Below are positions 44,936 through 57,400 of a stretch of DNA of 64,000 nucleotides, piece after piece; the first letter of the stretch is position 1, and each line of letters opens with the position of its first letter. Origin of the DNA: Panax quinquefolius (taxonomy: Eukaryota; Streptophyta; Magnoliopsida; Apiales; Araliaceae); NCBI GenBank assembly GCA_020205615.1, contig CM035153.1, forward strand, positions 83,116,313 to 83,180,312. The letters run 5' to 3'. The notes beneath the pieces are model-generated. The model searched no databases. It was given only the letters and a program-made list of their open reading frames with translations, and was not told the DNA's origin. A program made the translations under genes and the position numbers.

Positions 44936-47878
44936 TTAAGTGATTTGAAGGAATATGGATATTGATTCAGGGGAATTTATGGAGTATGGCTGATTGTGAT
45001 TTGGACGCTGGAAATTTGAGTGGTTTGGCTTCGAAGAGAATTCTAGGGTTTGAAAATGGGAGGGAGAGAGGTTTAAGAGATTCTGATAACTGTTTGCAGA
45101 TTTGAATATGTCTTTATGGCAGTTCCTTCTGACTTTGCATATACTGTGATGTGTCACCCGGTCATTAGTTGCACGATGCCCAGTAACAAGCTGTAACTTC
45201 CCAGTAACTTGTCAGTTAGCTGTCTCTTTTAGAAGAGTGGACGTTTGATTGACGTGGATTGACCTTTGACCTTTTGAGTTCGTATAGCAGCATGATAGGA
45301 CAACTATTGACTCTACATTTTCCTTTATTGATTCACCGATTAACTTTTGAGAGATAATGCAATGGATGGTTTTGACATTACTTCTCACTTTGAAGCTGTA
45401 TGCCTCAGCCATTGATGTTCTTCATGAAGCCATTGGGCATTTTTCTTTAGCAAGTCATCTTTCCAATCAGCATTCGAACTGGTCTCCTCATAATCTGAAT
45501 GGTTGAGCAATTGTCCCGTTCTTTCAAGCTCCTCATGAGCTAGAGTATCCTCTGGTAGGACTGCGATCATCGAGTCTGCTTCTACGATCACTGAGGTTGC
45601 ACTAAGATCGTGGAGTTCTCTTAAACCTCTACTCTACGATCGTTGACTGACTTGGTCCTTGAGATGAACTTGATTAAGCAATTCTTCTGGGTTAAGGTAG
45701 CCCAGGAAGGGCCAACCTCTTAGAGTGAGCTAAGGGTTAGGTTTGTCCCTGAGGCGCTTTCCAAATGAAATACTTTAGAAGTGATTTGCACCGATATCTC
45801 ATTTGACCTTTTCTGGTGGTGAGGTCCTCCACCAACTTTAGACAATTGCATTTGCTGTAATCGTGGTGTCCTCCTGCTTTTACACTACAATCAGATGTTT
45901 GAAAATAGGCTCTCCACGATTTTGAGTTGGGTGGTTGGAAGGTTATCAATAGTACATTTTGAGACATTCCTACTGACTATGGATCTTCATTTGGTTCATC
46001 AGCCACAAAGTTTTGGGACTCTATAGCTGGTACACTGCTTCATAGTATATCTCAGTATTATTGTTCCTTAATAGATCACTGCTCCCCCATGGTTGATGAT
46101 GTCTTTTCAGTGAGACATAAATTTTTCTTCTTCATGTGTAGCAGAAGGCAGCCATGTATATCTTATTTTGGCTGAAGTCATTAAACCTTCTTGTATCGTA
46201 GAAATGGGCATTTTCAGGGTTGATCATTCTACGATCCTTTAACAGCACTACAAACGTAGTCTTTCTTGTCAGTTTGTGTTTGTTAGGTTTTGCTTCCATA
46301 ATAAGTTCATCCTGTTTGATGCTCGATGATCCTCTGTAGTCAGCTTCCTTGAGGATTCTTCTCTTATGACATGATTTGCATGATTGGGCATATAAGATCC
46401 TTTTTCATCTTTAGTTGATGTGTTTGCTTTCATGTAAAGGTTAGCAGCCACTTGGGCTTTATTCACATCAGCTCAGCAGATCTTCAAGGACAGGCTTTGA
46501 CATATCGGAGGTTTATTAATGACTCATTTCTGAACAGTCTTAAGCCTTCTGCTGGTTGAATCTTCTTGACTGAAGTCTTCTGCTTCAACATTCCTTAGTG
46601 TGGCCAGATAGACCAAGTACCTGCAGGCTATAAATATCTATTTTTGGTACCCATGGTTAGATGGGTCCTACTAGGTTAGTTTTCTAAACCCCTATTCCTT
46701 ATATAGTTGGATAATCATCATATTGATCACCGTCAGTCATATTCATGCATGTAGCTAATTTAGATAATACATTTTGAGATGCATGATGGTGAGTGTGCGT
46801 AACATTTGCTATTTTAATAACGCACTCTTTTCCTTTGATGGTTTCATCATTTGCTAGGTTATATTCTCAAGGTTTAAACTTTCACAGAGTGAGAATCAAT
46901 TCTACGATTTATCTGTATCTGGTTGATTCATGAAGGTGATCAGTTTCTACGAATCTTCAAGATACTCTTGTAGAACTGATCTTACTCTGTGTGTTATTAA
47001 AAACTTAGAACATAGGCTGTACATACATACTAACCCATCAGCAAAGATTACTTCACATAAAATTAATTTAACCTGTGATGCTCTTATGACCCATTTCAGA
47101 TTTCTTTTACGATATCATCTTCAACCTAAAACTTGGATGGAGAGAAAGTTTATAGGCATTTGAGTTTCCACTCTCAGTGTACTTTCTCTCTTCACCTTTT
47201 TAGGTAGATTATGATTCCTTGAAAGAATACTGTTATCGTTCATAAGGAGGTACAACATTATGTACACAGTTATACTAGCGAGGAATAGTACCTTTCTACT
47301 GTTAGTTCCTTAACATTCATTTAACTTTGACATGCTGAGATTAGGCATTGATGTGCATAGTTTCTCATTTTCTCCTGACAACTTGTTGCTCCAGTTGACC
47401 TTCAATCAATCAGTCGTAGTCTTGAGGATGCAGGCTAAGAGAATCTCAACATCTTCAGTTCTTCGACATCCTTGAGTTCACAAGGTTTACATCCAGTTGC
47501 TGGTTAGCCAAACACATGTTTGAGAAGTACTTCTTTCTTCTTTGGATGAGCATTTCTTTGCATGTATGGCCTTTTCATCTTTTCAGCCTGGTAGATGTTT
47601 GACTTTTTTCTGTTGATGTCGCTAGTTCTTCATAGCCTGGTCTTCAGACTACAAGTTTGATTGCGGGAAAAAGTTTGACTTGTAGATATGACAATCAAGA
47701 GCATGGACCAATCTAAGCAGCTTCAGGTGTATATACACATTTACCTGTACACAATATTTCCAACGTGTGAGCTCATCTGTATATAATAAGAGACTTTCTA
47801 CTAAACTAAGTTTAGAACAATGTTTGTGCCTAGGATCAGACTCAAAGCGATTAGTTTTTGAATATAGGATGAGAACCT
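44936..47878 (-). mobile_element. Leader/internal region of the reverse long-LTR retroelement
   Basis: About 2.9 kb between the primer-binding site (47879-47890) and the ORF start at 44935. Minus-strand frames at 45385-45591, 45737-45967 and 46269-46466 are short, use plausible codons and are unrecognised; they may be decayed coding sequence. Several CTACGATC/CTACGATT motifs occur (near 45575, 45631, 46205, 46900). No protease, integrase or reverse transcriptase motif seen. Confidence 0.4.
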
Positions 47879-47890
47879 GTTTTGATATCA
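47879..47890 (-). other. Decayed primer-binding site (tRNA-iMet type)
   Basis: On the minus strand it reads TGATATCAAAAC, differing from TGGTATCAGAGC by three G-to-A changes, two bases after the LTR end (…CTAACA on the minus strand). All three changes are the kind produced by deamination of methylated cytosine. Confidence 0.5.
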
Positions 47891-47928
47891 ATTGTTAGTT
47901 CCAAGTAGGCACAATAGATCTAGAAGGC

Positions 47929-47944
47929 GGGGGGGGGGGGGGGG
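47929..47944. repeat. Poly-G run (16)
   Basis: Sixteen G in the LTR edge, in a family context that usually carries a shorter G run. Exact length is probably unreliable. Confidence 0.8.
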
Positions 47945-49399
47945 TTGAATAGATCATTGGAATTTCAGATACTTTTTCTTTTTAAGTTGTATTGCTCATT
48001 AAGTAGCAGATGACAAACATAAGAATCTTTTCAAGCACAGCGGAATAAGTAAAAGATCCCCTTCATTGATATATTCATAATCAGACATACATTGCTCGTA
48101 GAGTTACTTTAGTAATAAATGTTAAAACATACATACTTGATTATAACAGTTAATGTACATAATGTAAATGACATAAAGTAAAAGACACAAGGGGTTTTAA
48201 GTGGTTCAGAGACTCAAGTTCCTAATCCACTCTTCTGCTTTTAACTAGCAGGATTTCCACTAAGGAAGGGCAGCACCTTGAATCACTAAGATTCCTTTGA
48301 GGCCAGCAATCTTGGGACTTCAGTTCACTAAGAACTCTTCAAGGCCAGCAGCCTTGGAACTTCTCTAGTTCCCTAGGAACTCTTCAAGCACAGCAGGCTT
48401 GGAACCTCATTTAGTCCCTCTAGACAAGAACCCCTTAGGCCCTGGTTTCTTGTTGTTGTAATCGTTGCTGTTGTTGTTGTTACTGAGCTGCTAAGATGTC
48501 TTTAAGCTCTGAACTTCTTTTGTACTTAGCAGCTTGGTGTGGTCCTCTTTCCATTCTCCTTCGAGTCAGGACCACATCTTCTTTGGTGCAGCTGATCTTT
48601 ACTCTTTTCTGCTCATCTTTATCTGATGTCAGCTGTGCACCATCACCATCTGGATTTGATAAGTCTCTGAGCTTTTGGTAGGCTTCTTCTGGCACTTAGC
48701 AATCCCTGAACCCTTCTTGAATGTTCTGCAGACATGGTTCTACACTTGTTCAATTTCAGCTTTAGGTTCATGGTGATTAGTAGAGTAGCTCTCTTGATCT
48801 TCTTTGTACTCTACCACTTTTCTAAATGCTATCTCTTTGGCCTTCTCGGCTCTCAGCTTGGCTGCCATATTCAATGGTATTCTCATCTTTGTTAAGTGAA
48901 GCTCTAATCTGTTTAAGTCCTTCTTCAAGTAGCTTCACTTCCACCTTGGTAGTCTCTCACTTGGCCACCGAGACTTGTTCTATTGATCTTTGGTGGAACT
49001 CGTAGAGTCAACTATAACATTCACCAACTCAACGATTCTGCAACCTCACAATCATTAGCAACTCTTGATCTTTGAGGCTCTGTTGATTTATACTGTTTCC
49101 CAATCTTCCCGTTGGAAAGTAGCTGTTGAAAGCTATTCAAATTTCCTTGCAGATCTCGAGTTATTTGGTGCAGACTGCAGATGTGACATGACATCGTTTT
49201 TTGACTTTCTGACACTACAGTCTACTGTTTCACCTACCCCGTCAGATATGTTACTTTGATGTCTCAGGCAGGTCGACGACTTTGTTTCTCTTTCTGATTC
49301 ATCGATCAGAAGTTGTCCTTGCATCGATGCTCTCAAGCTTTTAATTGAATGCCATCCTTCAGATTGAACTGTTCCCAATGCTTCATTCCTCAGTTGTTC

Positions 49400-50500
49400 G
49401 AATTCTACGATTCTGATGCATATCTTCTTGGACTTGATCGCAGTGTCTTGTTGACTTTTACTTCTTGACTTGTGGAGTTAACACTACGATCTTGAAGAGT
49501 GTTCATTAGATCTCCAATGTGGAACACCTCTTCCTTTTATAGTGCAGTGCTTCAACACTTCTATTTACCTCGACTGATCTCAGATACTGATAGCTTGACT
49601 TCTTGCTCTGGCCCCTTCTGAATAACAAGACATTTCATATTTGTGGCATGTCCAGCTCGCTTTCTCCTTATGATCTCCCGTTCACTTATCATCAATGGAC
49701 TGACCCAATGCTTAATCACTTTAGCCTTGTTATTCAGAGGCTGACCAGTATCTTTGTGTATACTCCATCAGTTTCTTCTTTGTTTGGCAAACACTACGAT
49801 CCTGGTTACTTCCAAGATCGTTGTTGTCTTTCCACTTGACAGCTACTGCATATGTTGACTTTCCTTAGTCAACTACTAAAGTCTTCTTATTATCATTTTG
49901 TGGAAGACTTCATATTGAATGGCTTCTCAACTCAATCTAGATGCTGATTGAGTTGATGCTTAGATTTTCTATTAGCTTGCATGCCATTCGTTGAGTGCTC
50001 TCTGGCTTCCTTCAGGTGAGATGTATCTTTGAATTGCCAACCAGAGGCTTCATTCCTTTGGATATTCTAGGAGTGCTCAATTGTTGAGAGTAGTTTTTGC
50101 TCTACAATTCTACCTTGACTTTGTGAGCACATCTGTTGAGATCTTAGCTCTGCACTCTTTGATTCAGCTTCGGCTGTGCAGACACTACGACTCTGAGATC
50201 AGATCTTGACACTACGATTTCTGTCATTGTGTTTGTTGTCTTCATCTGATCTTGCTCGACTACGATCTCTGCCTTTGATGCGATTAGTAGACTCTACGAC
50301 TCTGAGTGTAGTCTATGATTCCGACTTAGCTTTGACATTGGTAGACTCTCTCCGAGTGTAGTCTACGATTCTTGACTTGGCTTCGATAGATGCTCAGTCG
50401 ACTCGTAGGCAGACTGTCTCTACAATTCTGAACATGACTTCCTCAGCAGACTACGGCTCCGAGGAAGTACTCCTCGACACACTACGATCCTTCCTTGTTT
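49400..50500. repeat. Dispersed CTACGA(T/C) motif cluster in the long LTR
   Basis: CTACGA occurs near 49405, 49479, 49792, 50181, 50210, 50258, 50292, 50362 and 50477, with CTACGG at 50449, usually preceded by CA or GA and followed by TCT/TCC/CTC. Spacing is irregular (30-310 bp). Confidence 0.6.
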
Positions 50501-50913
50501 CTCCTGGAAGTCAACGAACTCCGAGATCTACTATCTTGCAGACTACAATTCTGCCTTGATAGCTCTCGAGTTATCCTTGACTCTCTGGCGGATCACGATT
50601 TCAGTGTTTGTGTTCGACGATCGAATGTTTATCTAATACATTATAAGATCAACCTAACATGCTTGATCTTTCTATATTTATAGTCCTTGTACATCATTTC
50701 TTTTTAAGGACTTTATAAAGCTGTTTTTATTATGTAGGATCAACCTAACATATTTGATCAATTCATTCTAAGTCCTTGTACATATGTTTCTATTATCCAT
50801 CAAAGGACTTTACAACTTTTCTTAATGCAAACATATTTGCATATTCATTCATATATGTATCATAATCAAATCATATATAATTAGGAATATCATTCACATG
50901 TTTATTCCTGACA

Positions 50914-53512
50914 CTGACTATGAACCCCAGTTTTGACGTCTGACAGCCATATGTCAGGGCCTCTAGATCTCTGTGTGTTAAATGTTATGTGTGTTTGATG
51001 TTATAGACTTGTTCTATGCCATGAGGAGAGTAGACTGGAAGTGGAATCAAGTCCATACCATGTCTAGATCTTGAGATATAAGTGGTCAAACATGGTTGAT
51101 CAACCCATGGAAAAGCGAGTTTCGGGCAACCCAGAAACCTAGAAAGCCTCTGACAACGTTTTGCAAGCCTCTGATCTTGTTGATGTTAAGTGATTAGGTC
51201 ATGTTGATGTATAGGATTTGTAGTCTAACATATGGACTACACAATCATGCTATTAGAACACCTAGATCTTTCACAGAATCAAAATTATTGATGGTCAAAC
51301 AAGGGTTGACCAACTGTCCGGATGAATTTCTAGAAAACCCAGAATTCGTGAAGAACAAGTTTTCTGACAAGGTTTGACTGGCTCAAATCTTGTGATGTTG
51401 ATGTAGTTAGACTGACCTAGTGTATGGTATTTGTTCCTTGACATAAGGACTACATGATTGAACCATTATAACACACTGAGCAAGCCTAGATTTCAAGATT
51501 CAAAGCTTAGAAAGTGGTACCTTGCAACTGTCTTCATTTTCTAGGTAACCCAGAAATGAAGAACAACTTCTGACAAGTTATGATGCGCTTATATCTCACT
51601 GATATAATGTTGTTTAGCTATGAAACTTGTTTGGGGTTGTAGTGTTACATCAATACTACAACACTAATGCACTTTCAAGCCCAAAAACATTAAGATCCAG
51701 AATCTATGAGTGGTCAAAGTAGGTACCCTGCACACTGACCATGAATGTTCTTGAGGGCTCAAGAACACCTATAGCGACAGTTTTATCACTATAGCCACCT
51801 TTAGCGACAGTTTGTATTTAAATTAATTATTTATATTAAATATGACAATAAAATGAATTTTAATTATGAAAAATACATAATTAATTTCTAAAAATTATTT
51901 TAAAGCCTAAAAATGGATTTTTAATCATTTGGAATATATTTCATTAATATTTTAATTTATTTAAATATTAGTGATATTTAATTTATATAAATGACTTAAA
52001 ATGATTTTAGTATTTTAAAAATCATTTGAAATTATATTAAAGTGTTAGAAAATATTTTAAGTTATTTTGAATGACTTTTAATATTTTGGGATGAATTTTA
52101 TTAAAAATTTAATATTAATGATAATTAATTTATTTAATAAATGTATTAAATAAATTATGAAAAAATAGTTTTAATGTTTTAAAAATCATATAAAAATGAT
52201 TTAAAGGTTTGAAAAATGTTTTAAGTTATAAAACATAACTTTTAATATTTTATTATGAAATACATTAATATTTTAATATTAATGGCGCTTATTTAATAAT
52301 AGTTTTAAATGTTTTAAAATAATTTAATTGTGATATTAAGGTATTAAAAATACTTTGAGATATTATAAATAACTTTCAATATTATAAACAGGTATTTCAT
52401 TAATATTTGAAATTAAACAAATATTAATGATAATTGAATTATGTGGTATTTAAATCATATTAAATTAATATTAATGATTGAAAAATCATTATAAATGATA
52501 ATAATTATTTGAAAATTATTATGAGCTTGTGAAAAATATTTTGTCTGACAAATAAATTATCTAAGATAATTGTGAAGCATTTAGGTAGGGTCTTATTGAT
52601 ACTATGCTCGATAATTGTCAGACTAGGCCATTGGGATATTGAAATAGTATCGAACTCAACTCAGACTGAAATAGTTTGACTTGATACCTGGTCTTATGTG
52701 TTTTTATTGACTTTTAGGAATATGTGATAATGTGTTTAGGTTATTTTATAACTTTAATTAATAGTATTAATTGTGATGATATTATTTTAATTTGGAGATC
52801 GATATTATTAATATTAGGTCTTCAGATGAAGCTAAATAGATTGTGTAGTAGTAGTTGGCGATAAAGGCAAGTTTCCTAACTCGAACTCAAGTTGTGTTAT
52901 TGTATAATATGTTTGTAGTTAATCATTGCTGATTATATCACGTCTATGATATATTGATTTGCACGTTGTGCATGTTTCATATGTTTATCAGGTATGAAAG
53001 GCTGATCACCTTCATTACCATTTGGTCTAATTAATTTATTCATGTTCATTATTGACTATTCATTTGTATTGTCTCGGTCGTTCAGTTATGAAAATTTGAT
53101 TCATGCTATTTAACAATTGTTATATTGTTAAAAGTCAGCCAACTTATTGTTCATTCTTTCAATCATGATATATATTTTCTTTGAACTTAAACATGCTAGG
53201 CAAACTTGTTGTTCACCCTTGTTATATCATGATAAACATTGCAGAATAGGACAAATACGACGGATACATGCAAAGTCAAAGATAGTTCCGGCATTGGTTT
53301 ATCATACAGATAAAACTTGTAATAGTATTGTATGATAATGACATTGTATGTCTAGTAGGATATTGAATTCATGTAATAATTTAAGGTTATCGACCTTGGG
53401 GATTATGTATAAAGTTAATGTATAAACAATTTATGTTTATATCTTCCGCAATAGTTATAGAGTTAGTGTACCAGATTCGTGGTGATTAGTATCCAGATTT
53501 GGGGACGCTATA
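50914..53512 (+). mobile_element. Del/Tekay-like long LTR C, 5' part missing
   Basis: Homologous to the second half of LTR A: GACGTCTGACAGCC...ATGTCAG (from 50936), three palindrome relics (51120, 51330, 51538), hairpin relic (51768), AT-rich block (51920-52560). It continues to TCCTAACTCGAACTCAAG, the PBS-proximal landmarks, and the end CCAGATTTGGGGACGCTATA. It is cut on the left by the reverse long-LTR element and lies inside a LINE on the right (flank GAAAT). The frame at 53147 is not a gene. Confidence 0.6.
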
Positions 53513-54465
53513 GAAATGATGGAGGCAGATTGATCAGGAGGAACATTAAACAAGAAACACATGCTTTTTGAAGCATTAAGCTGCAACCCAGAGAAGGAGG
53601 TAAATAAGTTAAGATAACCTTTCAGAATATTAACCGACCAGGGATCCCCGTGGCAGGATAAGATAAGATCATCAGCAAAACATAGATGGGTAAGACATAG
53701 CTATTTTGTTTTCTAGTGATACTTAAACCCAGAGGATTCAGTCTCTTTTAAGATCAAGATGGAAAGGACTTCCATAGCAAGTACGAAAAGATAGGGGAGA
53801 GAGGGTCCCCTTGCCGAAGACCTTTAGCCCCTTTGAAATAACTACATAAGGCACTATTTACTCTATCAGAAAAGGTTGAAGTGGTGATGCATGCCCTAAT
53901 CCAGAAAATGAACTTTGGAGGAAATTTGAAAAGATTCAATGCTTCAAATAAGAAATCCCAAGAGACGGAGTTAAAAGCTTTTAGGAGATCAACCTTCATG
54001 GCACACCGCGCAAGGCTCAAAGTTCTATGGTAATTCATAAAGAGCTCTTGGGCCAGAAGTATATTATCACCAATTCTCCTCCCTTGGACAAAAGCAGTTT
54101 AACAAGAGGAATGATCTCAGGAAGGACTCTTTTAAGCCGAGCCACAATAATTTTTTGAGATACACTTATAGGTGGTATTGCAGCAGGACATAGGCCTATA
54201 ATTATGCATTGAGGATGGGTTAGTGACTTTAGGGATAAGGGCAATAGCAGTGGAGCTTGTCCCCCAAAGAAGGCTGGTATATTGAAAAAAGGAAATGATA
54301 ACATTAGTGAAATCTCTTCTAACGATATCCCAAGAAAAGAGAAATAAAATTAACATTAAATTCGTCTGGACCCGTGCTTTTGTTTTCCTTTATAGACTTT
54401 AAGGAAGAGAAAATTTCTGCCGCAGTAACATTTGTATCCAAGGCCATTGCTTCCAAGGGGGTTAC
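53513..54465 (-). pseudogene. LINE ORF2: reverse transcriptase domain, broken
   Basis: Plant LINE (L1-type) reverse transcriptase, which copies element RNA at a nicked target. On the minus strand, in order: NKSTGPDEFN (about 54390), ALIPKVTNPSSMHNYRPMSC (about 54200), AMKVDLLKAFNSVSWDFL (motif A with the catalytic Asp, about 53980), GLRQGDPLSPI (motif B, about 53810) and FADD (motif C, 53668-53679). The pieces lie in three frames with at least three frameshifts (near 54340, 54130-54060 and 53755). The thumb, C-terminus and poly(A) are missing because LTR C abuts at 53512. The N-terminal continuation lies beyond the solo LTR at 58583. Confidence 0.8.
54461..54465. repeat. Target-site duplication GTTAC, left
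   Basis: GTTAC before TATGACACCCC; its partner is at 58578-58582. Confidence 0.8.
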
Positions 54466-57400
54466 TATGACACCCCTAAGTCCAGACCTCCACTTGGTCA
54501 CTCGAATTCGATTCATCACGTTCTCATGGTAAATCAATAATAATTAAAATAACGCATACACAAAGGAAAATCTACTTTAGAATAATATACAATGATTTAT
54601 TATAATTATTCCCCCAAGTCTCGCAACCTACAATGCTTAATAGATTACATAATAATATCAAATAAGGACTTATTACATAATCTAACTTAAGCTTAAACAT
54701 AGTCTAAAATAGTCTTAATACAACATAACATATTTTAAACATAAAAGGGACAAGCTAGTCGCCTTGCCCTTGCCCTTGCCCTGCCCGGATACACTTCCAT
54801 GTTCTGCCTTAACTAAAATGTTTTTAAAAGCAAGGATGAGCACAAATTGCCCAGCAAGTAATATACAACAAGGGTGTAGGATATAATATCACAAGGTTTA
54901 AAATATCGAAGTGTCATTTCTAGGATAGTTCAAAATATCAGAATAACATCATGGATAAGAAATATCAATAATTATTTGAATAAGAATGATAATTCAATAT
55001 AAATCAACAGATATATATGAATTCAACGACTATCAAGGTATCCAATTGGATAAATAGTTTATACTGAGTAGTCACTAAGGACTATTGAACTTCCACTAGA
55101 GTTACCAATATTAAACTGATAACCCAAAAATATCAAGTACTATAGATGATCAATCTACAATACTATATGTTATGCATAACACCACCATAATATTCAATCA
55201 TGTGTTGGGGTTTCGAACGACATACACTCCCCTTACCAAAAGGGTTGTTCAACTCAGTTTTCAAGATTTTTGCACCAATCAATTGGTTTGGACAGTTTTA
55301 TAGACATGCATATAGTCTACCCGAATTGAATGGCATCGACTCTTTCACAATATTCAAGGACAATACCAAGTTCAACATGAATAATAGCTTTCACGAGGGT
55401 TTAACATACTAGTTCATTTGAACGAGAAAGTAATATAACTTGTATTCAAAGAGATAAGCTTACAGTATTCGTTGAATAAAGTAATGCAAGGGTTTAGGAT
55501 ACTTGCCTTAAGCGTAGTTTATCCACGTTAATAAATTAACACTTTCGAATCCTAGTATAGCGTATTATAAGTATACGATGTTCATTAGCTAACACAGTCT
55601 TTAATCAAGCTCGACACGATTCCAGTATGCATATATGGCACAAAATCAGTTTATAAGTCATCATGAATCAAATACTTAGTTATAAGAAAATCAAGAATGC
55701 TCAAGGTTAAGACTTCCTTACTCACAGACTTTCCATTACAATGCAACACCAACTTATCAACTAAGCATCACATATATATATATATATACACACATCAGTA
55801 GGTTTCAGATCACACTTAGCATCATAGGCATCATATAAGATAGCTGTCCAAAATTAGAATTCAGTGTCTAGGATTCCAGACTAAGCCTTGCATAAGTAAC
55901 GCCATTAGCTAAACTGGGGCCGTGCCGGTCTTGTTATCCTCTCGCGCCAGAGCCAAGACTTAATCACGCCTTGTGGTTTCTGTTTGGCTTGAACACACAA
56001 TCATATTTTGCCATTTTAAAGGTTTTCACATGTTTCTTAAACCAATCTAGGTTCCTTCTTTCATAACATGGTTCTAAGTTCGACCATTTCAACAATTTAA
56101 GGCCATTCAAGGTCATGAAACCACAAAGTCTATCATGCTTGCTCTCTAAACATACAAGATAGTTATAAAGATCATATTAAGCATGCTTGTGCGTATTCAT
56201 AACACATGTGTAAATAACACCGCTTTAATTGAAAATATGCTTTGTTCATGCTTTATTTGAAATATGATACACAAGCATGGTATATCTATGGTTATACTAC
56301 ATGAGTGAGTCTAAGAGCATCATCAAACATGATCGCAACTATCAGATTCTAACCTTTAATGTATTTTGATAATATTCACATTCAAAGCTTACTAATAGTT
56401 CAACTTGCTCATGCTTCCTTACTAATCATATAAACACAAGCTAAAGGTTTATTCATGCATTTCTAAGTCATACTAACATGCTTGCAAAGTCAGTACATAA
56501 ACATGTTATTCATACTCATTAAGTTTGTTTCTAAAGTTATAAATCCATTTGAAACTATACACTTTCATTAATCATGCCAATCTAGTAAAACATGCTCATA
56601 TTGAGTTCATATATCTACATATACCTCTTACACATGCTTACATGCTAACTTGAGTCATAATATTTAACTAACATGAATTAGATTGCAAAACAAAGGCTTC
56701 AACTGAAAACAAATCTGCAAGTGCGATGGCTGCTACTATCAATACAAGTAATATGGCAAGCAATTTAGCGTAGTATTTGGTTCTAGCCAAAAAATCTACT
56801 TGACATCTGTTTAGCCCAACCTCAAAATTTACTTATGATTTCAATTCTAACTAATCTTATATTAATTACAACATGTTTCTATGGTTATATAACAACTTTA
56901 TAACCCCTACCCAACCTCATTAACATCTAATTCCATGAATTAAAGAATTTAAATTTTAAGACTCAAGACTCCATTTTTACGAGCTCAAATAGAAAGCAAG
57001 GAATGAAATTATACCTTCGTAATATGAATGAAATTTGCTCCAATTTAACTCTCAAGCTCCTAGAACACTTGTATGCTCTCAACTCTCACTTGGCAAATAT
57101 CAGACAACTAAAGCAACACCAACTGATAAAACATGTCTGCAATTTATAGGAAAATTCTGACACAAACATAGCAATTTTCCATTGAATCAAACCCATGGAT
57201 TGTATGATTGTATGAAGGTTATGGAGGAGATGTTAGATTGGTTGGTAATTTGCATCATGAACACCACTCCCCCATGATCATTAGCTAGAACGTTGGAAGG
57301 AAATGAAGAACATAGGCCTTAGCCTTTTGTTCTTACACGTGACTGAGGTTTGAGGCAATTGGACACTCATTTTGGGACAAACAAGTTAACTCAGCATTCT

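Larger units (their letters stand above)
47893..50913 (-). mobile_element. Long (3.0 kb) LTR of a copia-like or non-autonomous retroelement, reverse
   Basis: On the minus strand it starts TGTCAGGAATAAAC (50913) and ends GGAACTAACA (47893), next to the iMet-type PBS. AAGACACAAGGGGTTTTAAGTGGTTCAGAGACTC (about 48183) resembles a phrase common in copia LTRs, and CACAATAGATCTAGAAGG precedes a 16-G run. Minus-strand frames at 48480-48695, 48740-48928 and 49133-49378 look weakly protein-like but are broken. The right flank CTGAC (50914) is the likely TSD. A dense set of CTACGA motifs fills 49400-50500. Confidence 0.55.

Noticed and set aside
45212..47163. Short frames on both strands as host exons
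   Set aside because: No splice-consistent structure or recognisable domain; they lie between the PBS and ORF of a retroelement.
47929..47944. Poly-G run as a quadruplex-forming regulatory element
   Set aside because: A G run occurs at this place in many copia-type LTR edges, and homopolymer length is error-prone. No further evidence.
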